Source of the DNA: Xenopus tropicalis
Lineage: Eukaryota > Chordata > Amphibia > Anura > Pipidae
Direction: 5' to 3'
Length of the DNA: 64,000 nucleotides
Assembly: GCF_000004195.4 (NCBI RefSeq)
Contig: NC_030684.2
Span: forward strand, 66,936,392-67,000,391
This document shows, in pieces, positions 47,817 through 60,639 of this stretch. Under the pieces are notes generated by a model. That model ran no database searches and was not told the DNA's origin. It saw nothing but the letters and a program-made list of their open reading frames with translations. Position 1 is the first letter of the stretch; each line of letters starts with the position of its first letter. The translations under genes were made by a program, and so were the position numbers.

Positions 47817-49989
47817 AAAGGTTTGTATTAGATCTACCTGGCCAATGGATGCTGCATGTGCAAAAGGAAACTGCAAGGATGCCAGCTTAAACAGGGCTTT
47901 TTCTTCGTACTTAATACTTTGTATAAACCCCCTGCAAGCATGCACTGTGATGCACTGATATTGAAGACGTGAATCATTGTAGGGAATAAAGCCTGGCAGT
48001 CTTCAGAGGCTATCCCACAGTCATCCTTAACTTGTGCTCAGTTTGAAAACCTCTTTTCAACTAAAAAGGTGCAGCCTTTTCAGTCAAGGCTTGCTTCATC
48101 TGAAAATTACTGCAGATGAAAGGGCTAATGGTGGGCCCTGGTCATATACCAAATTTTCAAAGTGTCCAGCAAAGATTTACACAAGCACGCCTGGGCCTCT
48201 TTATTAGCGATCCCATCTGGTGCATGTACATTGGGGAGAAGGCAATACCCCAGCAAGGTAGAATATAGGAACCAGCTCACAAGTGGGGGACAAGCCCTTC
48301 GTGTTTATTTCATCACATGACCACGCGATTTGGGGGCATGCCCCAGACGAATGCTTGTGCCCCAATTGCATCACTTTGTGTGCTGGGAACTATTTTTAAA
48401 GTTTCCCTTTTTGTTGAATGCCAGCACTTCCATCTTAACTCTGATGGGTGAATGCAACAAACTGCATTCACAGAAAAAATATGCACAATGCTAACAATTT
48501 TTCCTCTGCAGAGATAATTTTTAATTTACACATAGTTAATAGTATATTTTGCAAGCACATTGCAACTTAATTGCCAATGTAAAAAGTGTAAATTATTGTC
48601 ATTCACACCAATACATATTCAATGTAAAAAAAAAAAGGCTTATTGAAGGCAGTAATTATACTGAGTGAAAAAATGTTGCCTTTTTCAAGCTGGTCTTACA
48701 AATATGCAATGCGCAACGAAATGTCGGTAACGCAGTTAGGAGTATACTTCATAAGTAATAAATCAAGGTATGATAAATTACAAAATCTGTTCTAGCAGCC
48801 CTGTACAAAGAATCCAGCCAGCCAAGATTTCAAGAAGAGAAGAGTGAGAATAACAAGCAGATATTGAGAGAGAATACTAAATAGCCAAGGTATGCGTGCG
48901 TGTCATTGCAGCTGCCGGGCAAGACATTCTGTTGCCAACATGTAATTTATTAATGGATATGATTTACAATTTCATCATAGATTATCATATTTATTAGCCA
49001 CAATGGGCCACGTGCACTTCTGTTTTTATATGCCATGTATGCAGAAGTTTACACTTAAGGAAGTCTACAGCCTGAACAAATTACTCTAGAAACTCTGTAC
49101 CCAATGCAAAGTAAGTAACAAACCAGGCTAGAGGTTTAGAAGCCATATAAGTGTACTAATACATGTCTTCACAATCTGCAACTGCCCACATTTTTTTTAT
49201 CTTGTTTGCCCATCTTTCTTGCACTGGGGGCACTGTACATGCCTGGTATGCTCTGGGCTGCTGTAGTAGTTCTGGTGGGGGTCTGGGCAAATGCTTCATT
49301 AAAAAAAACATTTGAAATTTGACAAAACAACCACAATTTTATTGATCACTAAATGCATAATTAAATATGTATTCAACTGGCAGCTAAAGACTTACACAAA
49401 ACTAGCCTGTTCTTCTAATTTGCTAATTTCCTCCCCATCGTTACTTTATTTTTAGGCCTCCTCCCTGAAGCCACCGGCCCCAGATCATGCCATTGCAGGA
49501 GCAACAAAAAAAAATTAAAAAAAAAAAATCTTTATTTCACATTACAGCACAAAAATAAAAAAGACCTGATGTGATTCATACATACAAGTATGTGATCACA
49601 GGCATAAAAGGCACTAATAACCCCCATATGTAATAAAATGCACTATTGGGCAGATTTACAAAGATGCTAACAATTTTCATTTTTTTATTTTTAAAAAAAT
49701 CAAATAAACCTCACTTCCACAAATGTCTGACATTTACTTAAGAGTCTGAACTGAAAAAGTCAACAACAAAAAAAATCTTTAATTCCTGCATGAAAACAGC
49801 AAACTTTTTGAATTGTCACACAAAAACACATCAAACCTCTAAAGTTTTGAAGCAAAAGATGCATCTTGATCTTGGTAAATGCATCTGACCGTTTGTAAAT
49901 GCTTTTGCCCATTTGCCCAGTAGCGGTAACCCACAGTAACAAATAAGATATTATTATTAATAATAAGATTGTAATAACTTACCTAATAC
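47817..49989. other. Intergenic, no gene seen
   Basis: Nothing recognisable apart from A-rich runs near 49505-49560. Confidence 0.45.
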
Positions 49990-50337
49990 ATAGTGTTGGG
50001 GCTTCTGTTAGCAGAAGACTGCACTGGCCCAAGGTATACCTGAAGAACTTCTTAGGCGCAATATTCCTTCCTCTTTTCTCCTGGGCACGGGCACTAGCAA
50101 AAAAGCCAGCTTTTCATTTTCAAGTTCAGTTTTCACTCTTTTGTGCATGCTCCAGATGGACTGAAGCAGAAAGATGATGCAAGAGTCTAAAGATGATGGT
50201 GGCGAAGATCTGCAGAAATACCCTGGGCTGTTGCAGTCTTTAGCAACAGGAACAGACACCCCAAGGTATCAGTAATAACTGGGGGCAGCCTAACATTTTG
50301 GCACCCCCCAGTAATTTAAACTTTAGTTTTCCTTTAA
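49990..50337 (-). mobile_element. TTAA MITE (T2-like), one end
   Basis: The right end reads ACTTTAGTTTTCCTTTAA, the inverse of TTAAAGGAAAACTAAAG, with TTAA at 50334-50337. The interior CATGCTCCAGATGGACTG and CCAAGGTATCAGTAATAACT segments look like repeat sequence. No left terminus was found, so this is a partial copy. Confidence 0.45.
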
Positions 50338-51644
50338 TGTCAGCAAATATATGCACTTAATGCATGCAATACTCCTCTCATACACACCTGCCAATACTGC
50401 TGACATTGTACTCATACTCTTTGTGCATGCAGCACCTTTGTCTTTCTGGCCAGTTTCACAGCTGTTGAAAAGCTGTTTTTACTTTTTCATACACTTATAT
50501 TTCCTTGGTGTTAGTACCTCACATCAACACACACAAGGGTGGATACATTAGTAAACACTAATACCAATATTAATTAATACTTTCATTTGTCCAGTATATC
50601 CGCAGATTCACAACTGCATATTGATTGTTTACCCAGTTGCTTTGGCACCAGTTGTGCTGGTTGGCGTATTTATGATTGTTTGGACTTTGACCGGTCACCT
50701 TAAAGTAATAAAAAAAAAATATTAGGTACATTTTTTTTTCCAGATATTAGAGATCATGTAACTAGTTAAGAATTCAGTTTATCATATACAGTTATGGTCT
50801 GTTTGAGGAAGATAGTGAGACACTGAAGATGCCTGCTTTAAACTGGTGCTAAGCCAAACTGTATTATTGTTTTTGTGCTGACCAACTAGTGTGTTGCATT
50901 CAGATCAGCTCCCGGCTGGGGAAATCCAAGCTGCCTATTCTCAGCATTTAACAGACCTTGAGAAGGGAAAGAAATATTGACCCAAGAAATATTGACCTGT
51001 AAAAAACATGGAAGTGCGTGTTTGTGGGATTCTACCTATATGATGTCGGTGGTAAAACATGCTGAAGTTTTAATGATCCAAAGTAGTGTCAAAAGAGTAA
51101 GCTTTATTAGGACAAAATGGAGATATAACAGGAAGCAAATACAAATAACCAAGTGGAACTAATAGTGCAAGACTGGGACTTGAGTCTTTTGCTGTGAATC
51201 ACCGAGTTCCTGACAGCATTGATGCAAATTATTGGGCTCTAATAGGTGCTTTATATATTAGCTCATATCTCCTGTGAATGCTATCTCGCACATACAATTA
51301 AATGAAACTAAAGCCTGTACAGCAGCACCATGAGCTTTGCAGAATATAGCTACAGGACAGAAACTGCGGCTGTGTATGGGGGCTGGCCAGCATATGGCTG
51401 CAGGTGTTGATGAGCTAGATCTAAGCAATTACTGAGGACCCTCATACTATTAGAACAGCTTTAGAGTTGCAGATTGGAGAGCATGGGTATAAATGAATAA
51501 AGGGTCTAATGCAGTGCCAAAGTATTAGCACTATTATGAAACCAAATAACCTGTTGTGATATTAACATTAGTATACAAATGTTGTCAAAAATATTGAAAG
51601 TTACATTCTTTTCAAATACATTATGGTAATAAAATAAAAGTAAT
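50338..51644. other. Intergenic, no gene seen
   Basis: Nothing recognisable. Confidence 0.45.
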
Positions 51645-52680
51645 CTACTAAAAAAAAAAGTTAAAGTTGGCAAAAACATTCCACATTTCCTTGTTTTACC
51701 ATGAAGATTACACATCCTTTCATTACTGGGGAAAAAAGGACACACTGAAAATGATTCACACCGTATTTGGTAGCACACCCTGTGGAAAGAATAACGAAAA
51801 TCAAGCGCTTCCTGCAGCCACGAATGATGTTTCTACATCATTAAGGACATACTCCTAAATGCCTTCTCCCAACTGTAGTCTTGAAATCTCACAAACATTC
51901 AATATAATTTAGATCTGGAAGTATTACTGGTCACTTTAGAACAGTCCACTGTATTTAACTATTCCAGATCACTGACTATCAATGTTTGCTGGAAGACCCA
52001 TGACACTGGGTTCAATATTGCACTCCAAATGCCCTAATTATCTCTTAATTCCAGGGGCAGCAACCTCAAATCACTGATTACTCCCCTCCATGTTTAACTG
52101 TAGGTATGGAGTTTTGTTTCTCTGAATTATTAAAAAAAAAGCCTTGGTGCTATACATTTTAGCCCTATTTGTCTCGACTTAGAGACCCACATTCACTGAG
52201 CTGGCAACAGATGGTACAAGTGGAAACTGGTTTAATCTCTGGTAGTTGACTGATGTTCTTTCACCAATCTGTCTGTTTGAACAATATTTTTCTTGTGACC
52301 ATGAAGAGGTAGATTGTCTATAGTGCCATGGGCCTCAAACTTCCAGGTAACTGTGAATATGGCAGACACAGAAACATTAAGGCCTCTGACAATGACCTTG
52401 TAGCCTTCAGATTGCCTTTTATTACATAACCCCCTTTGTGTCTCACCTCCTCAGTTCTCTGCTTCTTCTATGTGGCGCACATGTACACAATACAGCAAAA
52501 TGATTAACAAGAATATTTCTAAATTCCAGCAGGCTGAATGTGTGCTTCTTCTACTGTAGGCACCTTCAACTGATCACAGGTAAATTTACTTACAAATAAT
52601 AGGACAGTCACTTGCTTGAAATCAAAATATTTTTTACAACTACTAAAAGTGTTGGCACTAATTTTGGCCAGTCCATTTTA
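51645..52680 (-). pseudogene. Decayed Tc1-type element with transposase remnant
   Basis: Minus-strand Tc1 transposase landmarks are scattered across the region. In plus-strand text these include CCTTCTCCCAACTGTAGTC, TTAGAACAGTCCA, TTTGCTGGAAGACCCATGAC (which encodes W-V-F-Q-Q in reverse, with the following catalytic Asp lost), CCATGTTTAACTGTAGGTA, ACAGTGCCATGGG-like text near 52320 and GACCTTGTAGCCTTCAG. The right end GTTGGCACTAATTTTGGCC matches an inverted-repeat end I recall for a Tc1 group. The element is shorter than the usual 1.6 kb and has multiple frame breaks. It belongs to a different and older lineage than the copy at 40870. Confidence 0.65.
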
Positions 52681-53122
52681 GGATTTCCATTGTGTTGTCC
52701 TATTGCAAACAAAACAAATACATTATCAAATACATGATTATCACAGCATAGTTGTATTTAACAATATTCTGGCAGAACTCCAGCATTGGGCCAAGAATCA
52801 ATTCATAATCTATCACATGAAAATTCACCGACGAGATTCAATTCAAGAAGAAAAAACTTAATACAATTCCAGTTTTCCCATAGACTTTATTAGAATTTTC
52901 ATGTGATGAACAGTAAGAAGTTTTTCTGCATTAAATTGCATCTCAAATTGTATTGCGTCCACAAGTTTTTAAGTGACAAACCTTTTTCTCTCTGAATTGA
53001 ATTTGTTCCAGTATTTGAAAAAGTGCAAAGAAACCAATACTGTTGGCCATGATTGTATGCAACTTTTAAAGAATACCATGCTCACTTGTAACCACATTCC
53101 CTTTCACCACTAGTACAGAATA

Positions 53123-53415
53123 CAGGTATGGGATCCGCTATCCAGAAAGGTCCAAATGATGGGAAGGCCACCCCCACACAATCCATATTAATCAGATAAT
53201 TTACCTTTTTAAAAATGAATGCCTTTTTGCCTGTAATAATAAAACAGTACCTTGTTCTTCATCCTAACTAAGATATAACAAATCCTTATTGGAGGCAAAA
53301 CAGTCCAGTTGGGTTTATTTAATTAGACCACGGTATGGTGATCCAAATTATGGAACAACTCCTTATCCAGAAAACCCCAGGGAACAGGCATTCTGGATAA
53401 TATGTCCCATACCTG
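53123..53415 (+). mobile_element. TA-target MITE, nearly full length
   Basis: It begins CAGGTATGGGATCCGCTATC after TA (53121-53122) and ends ATGTCCCATACCTG before TA (53416-53417). Internal family blocks include GTAATAATAAAACAGTACC and GGAGGCAAAACAGTCC. Confidence 0.85.
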
Positions 53416-53417
53416 TA

Positions 53418-56400
53418 TTTTAAAAACAAACAAACAAAAAAAAAGGATTCAGTATGCAAGTCCTGGAATGATCAATAGAGCTCAGAGACAGCCACTCCCA
53501 CTTGAAGAAATATAAGCTTGTCTACCACTGGATTTATCATTCCAGCTTTCATGGAAACACCACTTGCAAATGTTTTAGTCCAATTAATACCTTTTTACAT
53601 CTCATTGGTTCCATATTAAGATAAATGTTCTATGACTATGTGCATTTGAATACCCGGTGCCTGGAAAAAGATTTGTTACTTTCATAGAAATCTCCTAAAT
53701 CACACTAACACCTGCCATACTGTAAATAATGCAATGCCTGCGAATAATGTATCTACTGGCAAACAACTCGGAGGAGTGACTATTTGGGCAATGGAGTGTA
53801 ACATTTTCTGTTACAGGAAAACCATACCATAGTTAAATATAGGCAGTATCCTTCATGTATTGCTCCTGTACATGAAAAATAACCTACAGTGACATAATTC
53901 ATTATGAGGACAAGCAGCTCCCCTTTCTGCTATTAAAACACATTGGTGTTGCCATATTGCTTGCTTTGTTTAGACTCTGCAAGCAGAGTCTTGGGTATTA
54001 GACCCTGTCAAACAGCTATACATAAATACAGATTCCTTAGCACTGCTTCTTCTTTCCTGTCCATGTTACCAGAAAATAAATAGTGATGCCTGTTGAATGT
54101 AGTTATTTCAATAAAGGGAATGGTTAAACATAGCTTATTACACTAAAAGTAGAAACAAATAGACACTCCATGGCTGCTTGTGTCTGCAGTTCTGCCAGCG
54201 TATGCCAGATTTTATACCTTCAGCTTACAAATTCTTTCCCATTTTTATAGTTATAAATGCAAGTAATTAAAATAGGCCGCATTAGCTGTTTGTAAGCCAG
54301 GAATGCCACTTTGACTGGGAATGATAAATCGGTAGGACAGGAAATCGAGTTATTCCAGGGAGGTATTAACCCATATATTGGTTAATAATTTTCATCTATA
54401 TCCCTCTCTAAGGTCTTATTTACCTACAGTGCAGTAACCCATAACAAGCAATAAACCTTTGCTTAGTCAAGTAAACCTAATAATTAAATGATGCTATGAA
54501 TTAAAGCACTGGGTGCTTAGCCAGCCTGAGAGGAGGGTGTGGGTGTTATTGTTCTATCTCCCTAGAAGGGGGATTTCAGTGACATCTTTCTTGAATGTTC
54601 TCACAAACAATAAATCTACAGAAGTACACAGAATTTTCCCCCATGTCCAGCACCCCTTCTCTTACACCCCCCTCTCATACCTAAATTCAAATGCAGCAAA
54701 AATGTATTAACCAATTACATATGCAGGGCTGCTTTGATTTTTCCACTCCATGTTGCCAGACAACATGTAGCATGTCATAGATCAAAGACTCTAAGAGACA
54801 TAAAATCTACTTTTGTTTCAGAGCAACAGATTCTACACTGCCTGGCATGCTATGGGTTCAAATCACAGCTTGTATAACCATTTTAAACATTTTAGTGATA
54901 GAACATTCAGAGAAGCAGAAATCTTTACTATGTGTTCAATTAAGAGCAATTAACTCCTATGTATTCAAAAGGATTTTGGTTACTGTCAGGATACTTGATA
55001 CATTGCTATCAGTGGTTCTTGACTTTAAGAAGATGCACATTCATTAAAAAACTTTTTCATAGCAATAAAGCCTTCTTGAGGATAAAACTAATAGAGATAT
55101 GATTGCGGGAATACCTTATTCACTCTATTAGCAGCCTAGATAGTATTAGCAAAAAACTGAAGTCAAGGAGAGCAGGTAATGGTTTATTTTGCATGAACAA
55201 TGGATCTACAGTATTACCAGCAAGGAGGTAAAGTGGATTTCAGCTGAAAAAACACAGACCCCCATATGTAATATCTGGCAAATAAAAGTTTGCCCATAGC
55301 AACCAAGAAAATGTTTGATTTTAAACAGGTGACTAGCAGATGGTTCATGCCAATTGGTAACATTGCAGCAAATAATTTTTTTTATATAATTCACTTGTTT
55401 GTGGATTCCTAACCTGATTAATTCATTTACTGGGTTATGTAACGAAAGGCACTATGTTTGCCCTGGTGCTGCAAACTACAGCAACCAATCAGCCTTTTAT
55501 TATATATGGGTTAATGGGCACTCAAATAATTAGCACCATTTTTTCAAAAGCCAAGTTAATATTCTACATATTCAATGATGTCTTGTTATTTTATGGTCTA
55601 ATTTTATTTGTATTAGTTCGTAATTAGTATCTTCTACACCCATTAAGCTTTCCTACCTCTTCCACTCTTACAGGCTCTGTACAATTAGTAAATTAGTCTT
55701 TTACATAATTGCTCCAGCTTATCCTGAGAGTGCAACTATCGCTGCATATGCTTCAAGAAAAGAATGAGAAACAATCACATAAATACAACTTCTTCAGAAG
55801 GGTATGGCTACTTGCACCTGTGCTTACAATAATAATAAGGCAAAAGGGGCATTTTTAACTGCCTTTTTTGGCTATACATGAACCCATTTACATAATCTAA
55901 ATCAAAACCCATTACAAAGTAGTCATTTTTTCTGTTTGCCAAATAGGTTTGTTACAAGGAAACAACACCTTTAAATAAAAAACAAACAAAAAAGTGATGT
56001 AAAGCTACAGTAGTCTCATGCGTTGGTGTGACAAAGGACTATTCTGAAAGCCTGATACAGTTATAAGCTTACGCAAGGTATTACTTACACATCACTTTCA
56101 TTCATTTTAATTTCAAAATGTTTCCCCTTTTACATTCTGACTGGCTAAGATCATACTATGCTTTTATCTGGCTAGCAGATCCAGTGTTTTTTTTAGTCAG
56201 TTATAGCAACGTCTGTGTTCTACATAGCAGTGTTTCTGAAGCAGCGAGAAAAGAGAAAAAAAATCTAAAATGTAGGTCATTCTACCCATTTGTGCATTGG
56301 TTTCCTAGCAAATAAAGCCAGCTAACCCACAAACATACAGGCACCGAGGTATCCAGGCAACAGCAAGGAAGAAGAATATAGAACTCCATAATATAAAGAT

Positions 56401-56424
56401 ACTTTAATAAAGCATTTAACTCTA
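53418..56424. other. AT-rich intergenic 3' of klhl13
   Basis: About 3 kb with no exon, RNA gene or clear element. A longer alternative 3' UTR of klhl13 could extend into it, but nothing in the sequence shows this. Confidence 0.4.
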
Positions 56425-57305
56425 AATAATTGCAGTTAAAAGTATTTTATTGAACAAAGGAAGATAAAACATTGGAGTCCGTTCACTGAGCAAAAGTAGC
56501 TACTCCCACTGTAGCTGCAGTTTGTGCTTAAAGGAGAATGTACATTGATCGAAGGAGATGCAAGTTATTCCAGGATGAAAAGGAAAGTTGCTGTTCACAT
56601 GACAAATCATTTTCTTTTGCGTTCATTTTTCTAGCCCTTATCTAATTTAATTAGTGAAAGGGACCACAGGAAGCTGCAAGCTCAGTTTCTGTATGTATTT
56701 GGTTGGCTTCTAATTTAGGTTGAAAAAAATATTTAACAATTTACAATTTAATTTTAGAGGCCAAATTCAATATATACAATCAATTAATATAGGTGAGTTC
56801 CAAGTTCCATGTTTTAAATTCCATCAAATGTTAATAAAAAAATTAAATATTTTTCTAATTAACTTAAAAATGATACACTTCATAAGTGCTGAATGAGAAA
56901 GATAAGCCGATACCTGGTGGTAGGTTTTTTTTATTCCACGCCCTCCTTAAGGACACAAAGGAATGAATTATGGTGGGGACAAGAGAAATAAATTCTAATA
57001 GACGGCAGTTTTAGAAAGATGAGTCCGATCCTTTGATTCACAAGTGGGTTTTAGAAACCTTTTGAACAGTATTAAATAAGTACCTATTTGAAATATTTGA
57101 TCACTTTTTTGCTGTTTCCTCACTAAACATCTGGCAATTTTAAATAGATATTACAAGGTAATATTTCTGATAAATAACCCAAGCCAAATGAATAGTACAA
57201 ATAATTTGATCGTCTGTTTTTGAAGCAAGCTTGCCAATTCCGGCTGGCAGAGCATGTTTGATGCTATTGAAGAAAAATGGAGAAACCCAAGATGATCTTT
57301 TATCT
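56425..57305 (-). other. klhl13: Probable klhl13 3' UTR
   Basis: AT-rich sequence directly after the stop codon at 57306-57308. The minus strand reads TTCAATAAAATACTTTTAAC around 56446, a strong-looking polyadenylation signal followed by a T-rich stretch (TTCTTCTTCCTTGCTGTTG near 56365). An earlier AATAAA at 56930-56935 could give a shorter UTR. The end point is approximate. Confidence 0.5.
56446..56451 (-). promoter_or_regulatory. klhl13: Candidate poly(A) signal of klhl13
   Basis: AATAAA on the minus strand, about 855 bp after the stop codon, followed by U-rich sequence. An alternative AATAAA is at 56930-56935. Confidence 0.45.
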
Positions 57306-57793
57306 TCAAGGTGCAGAAAGAGGAGACTCTCGAGAAGGTGAACAACTGTTGTCCTCTGGTGGAAAAACAGTAAGAGTACAAGCTCTAATACCCCCAAGGG
57401 ATTCTGGCAGATCGAATACTTTATGCCACTCGTCTTTCTCAGGGTCATATTTCTGGACTATTTCAACCATACACCTGTTGTTCCAAGAATAGCCTCCAAC
57501 CACATATATTTTGTTTTCGAAGACAGCCACCCCAACATCACTTTGTCCTCTTAACATGGCAGCTATTGGAGTCCATTGATCTAAAGATGGAGAGTAGTAC
57601 TCGCAGCTGAGGACATCATCATAATCACTAGTTCCTCTAAAGTGATTTCCACCTATGACATAAAGTTTATCTCCAACCGTGCACATGCAGTGCAGCCCTC
57701 GAACCGTTGTCATTGGTGCTTTCTGGGTCCATTTATCAGTGTCTGGATCAAAACACATTAATTCTTTCTGGAAGGTATCATGAGTAATTCCTC
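57306..57793 (-). CDS. klhl13: klhl13-like, last coding exon (Kelch repeats)
   Basis: This exon encodes the C-terminal part of a BTB-Kelch substrate adaptor for the CUL3 ubiquitin ligase. KLHL13, with KLHL9 and CUL3, ubiquitinates Aurora B and is needed for mitotic progression and cytokinesis (family knowledge). The acceptor is TTTTGAACAG with AG at 57795-57794. The exon enters with two bases of a split Gly codon, continues [16 protein letters not shown] and ends at TGA (57306-57308). It gives 161 residues after the split codon. Kelch features are visible: [50 protein letters not shown] and [10 protein letters not shown]. The tail is [11 protein letters not shown]. The sequence almost equals vertebrate KLHL13/KLHL9 as I recall them. 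KLHL9 is intronless in mammals, and the intron here favours KLHL13. The upstream BTB and BACK domains lie outside the window. Confidence 0.93.
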
Positions 57794-60639
57794 CTGTTCA
57801 AAATAAAAATGACAAAAAGTTCAGAAAACTGTGTTTTACAATTATCTGTTATATAATAGATTTAAAAAGTTTAACAGAACTCTACAATGTCTAGTTTGTT
57901 TAAATAGGGAACACAAAGGCAAACAGCAGTGCTTATTCTTTCTTCTGTCTTTTCAAAATGGAGAACAAGTTCACTTGAGTAGCCAATAACAGCTCTGATA
58001 AAGCCTGAGTGGCTCCTTGCACCCCCACCCTATGTAATATTAGCTGACCATACAAACTTTTTTTTTTTGTTACTTGAATAAAGCAATGATTATTTAAGGC
58101 ATGCGGTTTTCTGCAAAGTCAATGTAAATATGTAGAACGGTTTCCTACTTGTAATTTCACAAGTGACCTTTTAAATGGACGAAGTCTTGGTGTTGACTAT
58201 GATCTCATAAAATGTCTGTTAGCAGCAATACTCTTTTTGTATAAGAAAGGTTTCTTCCATTTTTCCCCTGTGCAGTAAATGAAATCTGGTTGGCCCATGC
58301 GGTTAGTATGATAGGTTACTGGCCTGACTGCATGTGGCACCACCCCCACCCTACTCCTGTAGCTTTTTCATTCCAATGGTTTGCTACTGGTGTAGGCATC
58401 ACAATCCAGTTTTGTTATGGACAATGGGAACCATTCTGTTAATGCCACACTAATTAATACCGGCAGAACCCTAAACCCACAACCCTGGCTTTCAGGAAAG
58501 CCAACAAAAGGCAATAACATGTGCATGACAAAATTATATTGATCGGACCAAGAGATATATGGATCAACCATTCACTGCAAGTATAGCTGCTCCAGCTGCA
58601 ATACACACTGCACAGTAACAGATTTTTCCCATTCATTTGAAACGTACAATCTTCTGGAAGCTAAAAGTGGATTTGTGGCACTATACTCTTCTCAAACACA
58701 GTAATGAAGCTATATAAACATATATCAGTGTATGCATGTTCATTTATATAATGCTACTTGTAAAGGCATCACTGTACCTTTTTATCATTTAATACAATTT
58801 AAAAAAATAGCACAAAGAAAAGAAAAGAAGAGTCAATATTCACTGTAAATGTACCAATGTCCCTTGCCTTTGGAACTGGGAGCTAGCTTCAGAAGAAGCT
58901 GACTGTGCAGCAGGTCTCTTCCCCCCATCTGGTCCTTGGCCTCTCCTTCCCAAGGATAAGAACAATGGCTTATAAATCATGTGCTTACTGCTGCACAATG
59001 TTTGATCAAAATGGAAATCAATTCTTTCCTCTTTTACAAAAGGGCCCTTGGAATACATAAATGCAGTCAATCTGAACTGTGCTTCACATTTTCATAATGT
59101 GTGACAGAAGATATCTTACTGATGCCATTTTTTTCAAATACGTGGACAATAATACAGTAAAAACCTTAAAGGAAATACAGCTTGCACTTAACATTTCCCC
59201 AATAAACAGCTCAATTTAGTTAAAAAGGGAAGAAAAAAATAAATCAGAAAGTGAAGCAAAGCACTCAACCAAGGAAAATGTTCACATAAAAAATTATTTA
59301 ACTTATACCAACATGATGTAGGCCTTGTTACAGCTACTTTACTCTTAAGATTAATGTCATATAAGGTTTTTCACCCATGTCACTTCCTATGGACTCATAA
59401 GATAATTGTTTGTACCTGTTATGTAAGGTGGTTTCCATTAAAGTAAATGTGGAGTGGCACAAGTGCTTTCAAGGTCTTGCGTGAAATAACAATAAAAATG
59501 AATAAACTCTATTTAGTTAAGATTCCAAGTTCTTTTCTTATGATCTCCATTCTGCATGTCCTTTTGCAATCAGAAATGCATTAAATATGACTAATCATTA
59601 AACACATTAAAACATTTGGTCAGACAAATACCATACTCTGTGTGGACATGTAAAATAAATCAATTAACATATGCAGTAAGAAAGAGAGGACTTTGCTTTA
59701 AAGAATGGTGCAAAGACTGTTATTATGGTACTATACAGCCAAATGAAAGAAGTCTTCTGTTTTGGAGGGACATAACAATTAACATAAGAATATCGGCAGC
59801 ATCCTTAATGCAGAACAGAAATCCTGTTCACTCTCATTCAGGAAGGGAATGCTCAGCACAGGAAGGGCATCCATCTCACTGTGATAATGCCACTATAAAG
59901 CAAGCAGTACAGCTGCAGATGTGCTCTATTGCCTTTCTCATTGTGAGATGAACATTCTTCCTGTGATGAGCATTGCAGCTCGACATAAAAAAGGACCACT
60001 TACACATTTACACTTTTTTTTTTTTTTAAATGCAAATCTGAAAGCCATGAAGCATATCTTTCGTAACAGGATTGTTTCTGTAAAATAATGTTTTTAGTGT
60101 CGCATTTTAACACATTATTTTAGATCAGTGTCTTATATTTTTTTAAAAATACACCTCAGTTGTAAATATCACAAATCTTTTTCTACTTTCCCTTTTCATT
60201 GGAGAGAATTGCCTCTCATAAATGAGTACTAACTTGTCAGAATGGGGAAGTTAGGGTGGCCCAAGGGCAAAATGGGATTACTTATATAGGAAATGGTTTT
60301 CTTATGCATACTAATACCTGCACCAATCTAGAACTCATGCAAGCATTTTTATGTTAGTCTTAAATTTGAGTTGATTTTTTTCATCACTACAAAGAATGAT
60401 CTAAGCCATGAATAGCACTCATAAGTAATTATTTAAATACATCATAAGGTCTCACAGGTCTATTTTGAGATATTTTCTATGTTAAACTTGTATTAACCCA
60501 ATACCATGCATTAAAACTGTCACATGGCAGGTACATAATTAAGAGCAAAAGCTGCATGTGAAACCTGTACTGATGCCTTAAACCATATATAAACAAAAAT
60601 CTTCAGCACACCACTTACATACATGTTCTCAAAGGGTGC

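Noticed and set aside
48690..48740. Fourth hammerhead candidate (ACGAAATGTCGG)
   Set aside because: The required CUGANGA upstream is absent (CTGGTCT instead) and stem II cannot be formed.
54840..54880. Possible tRNA gene (GGGTTCAAATC resembles a B box)
   Set aside because: No A box, acceptor stem or anticodon arm can be drawn around it.
58368..58640. Short minus-strand frames as extra klhl13 exons
   Set aside because: No Kelch motif and no matching splice sites; the flanking exons already join in frame.
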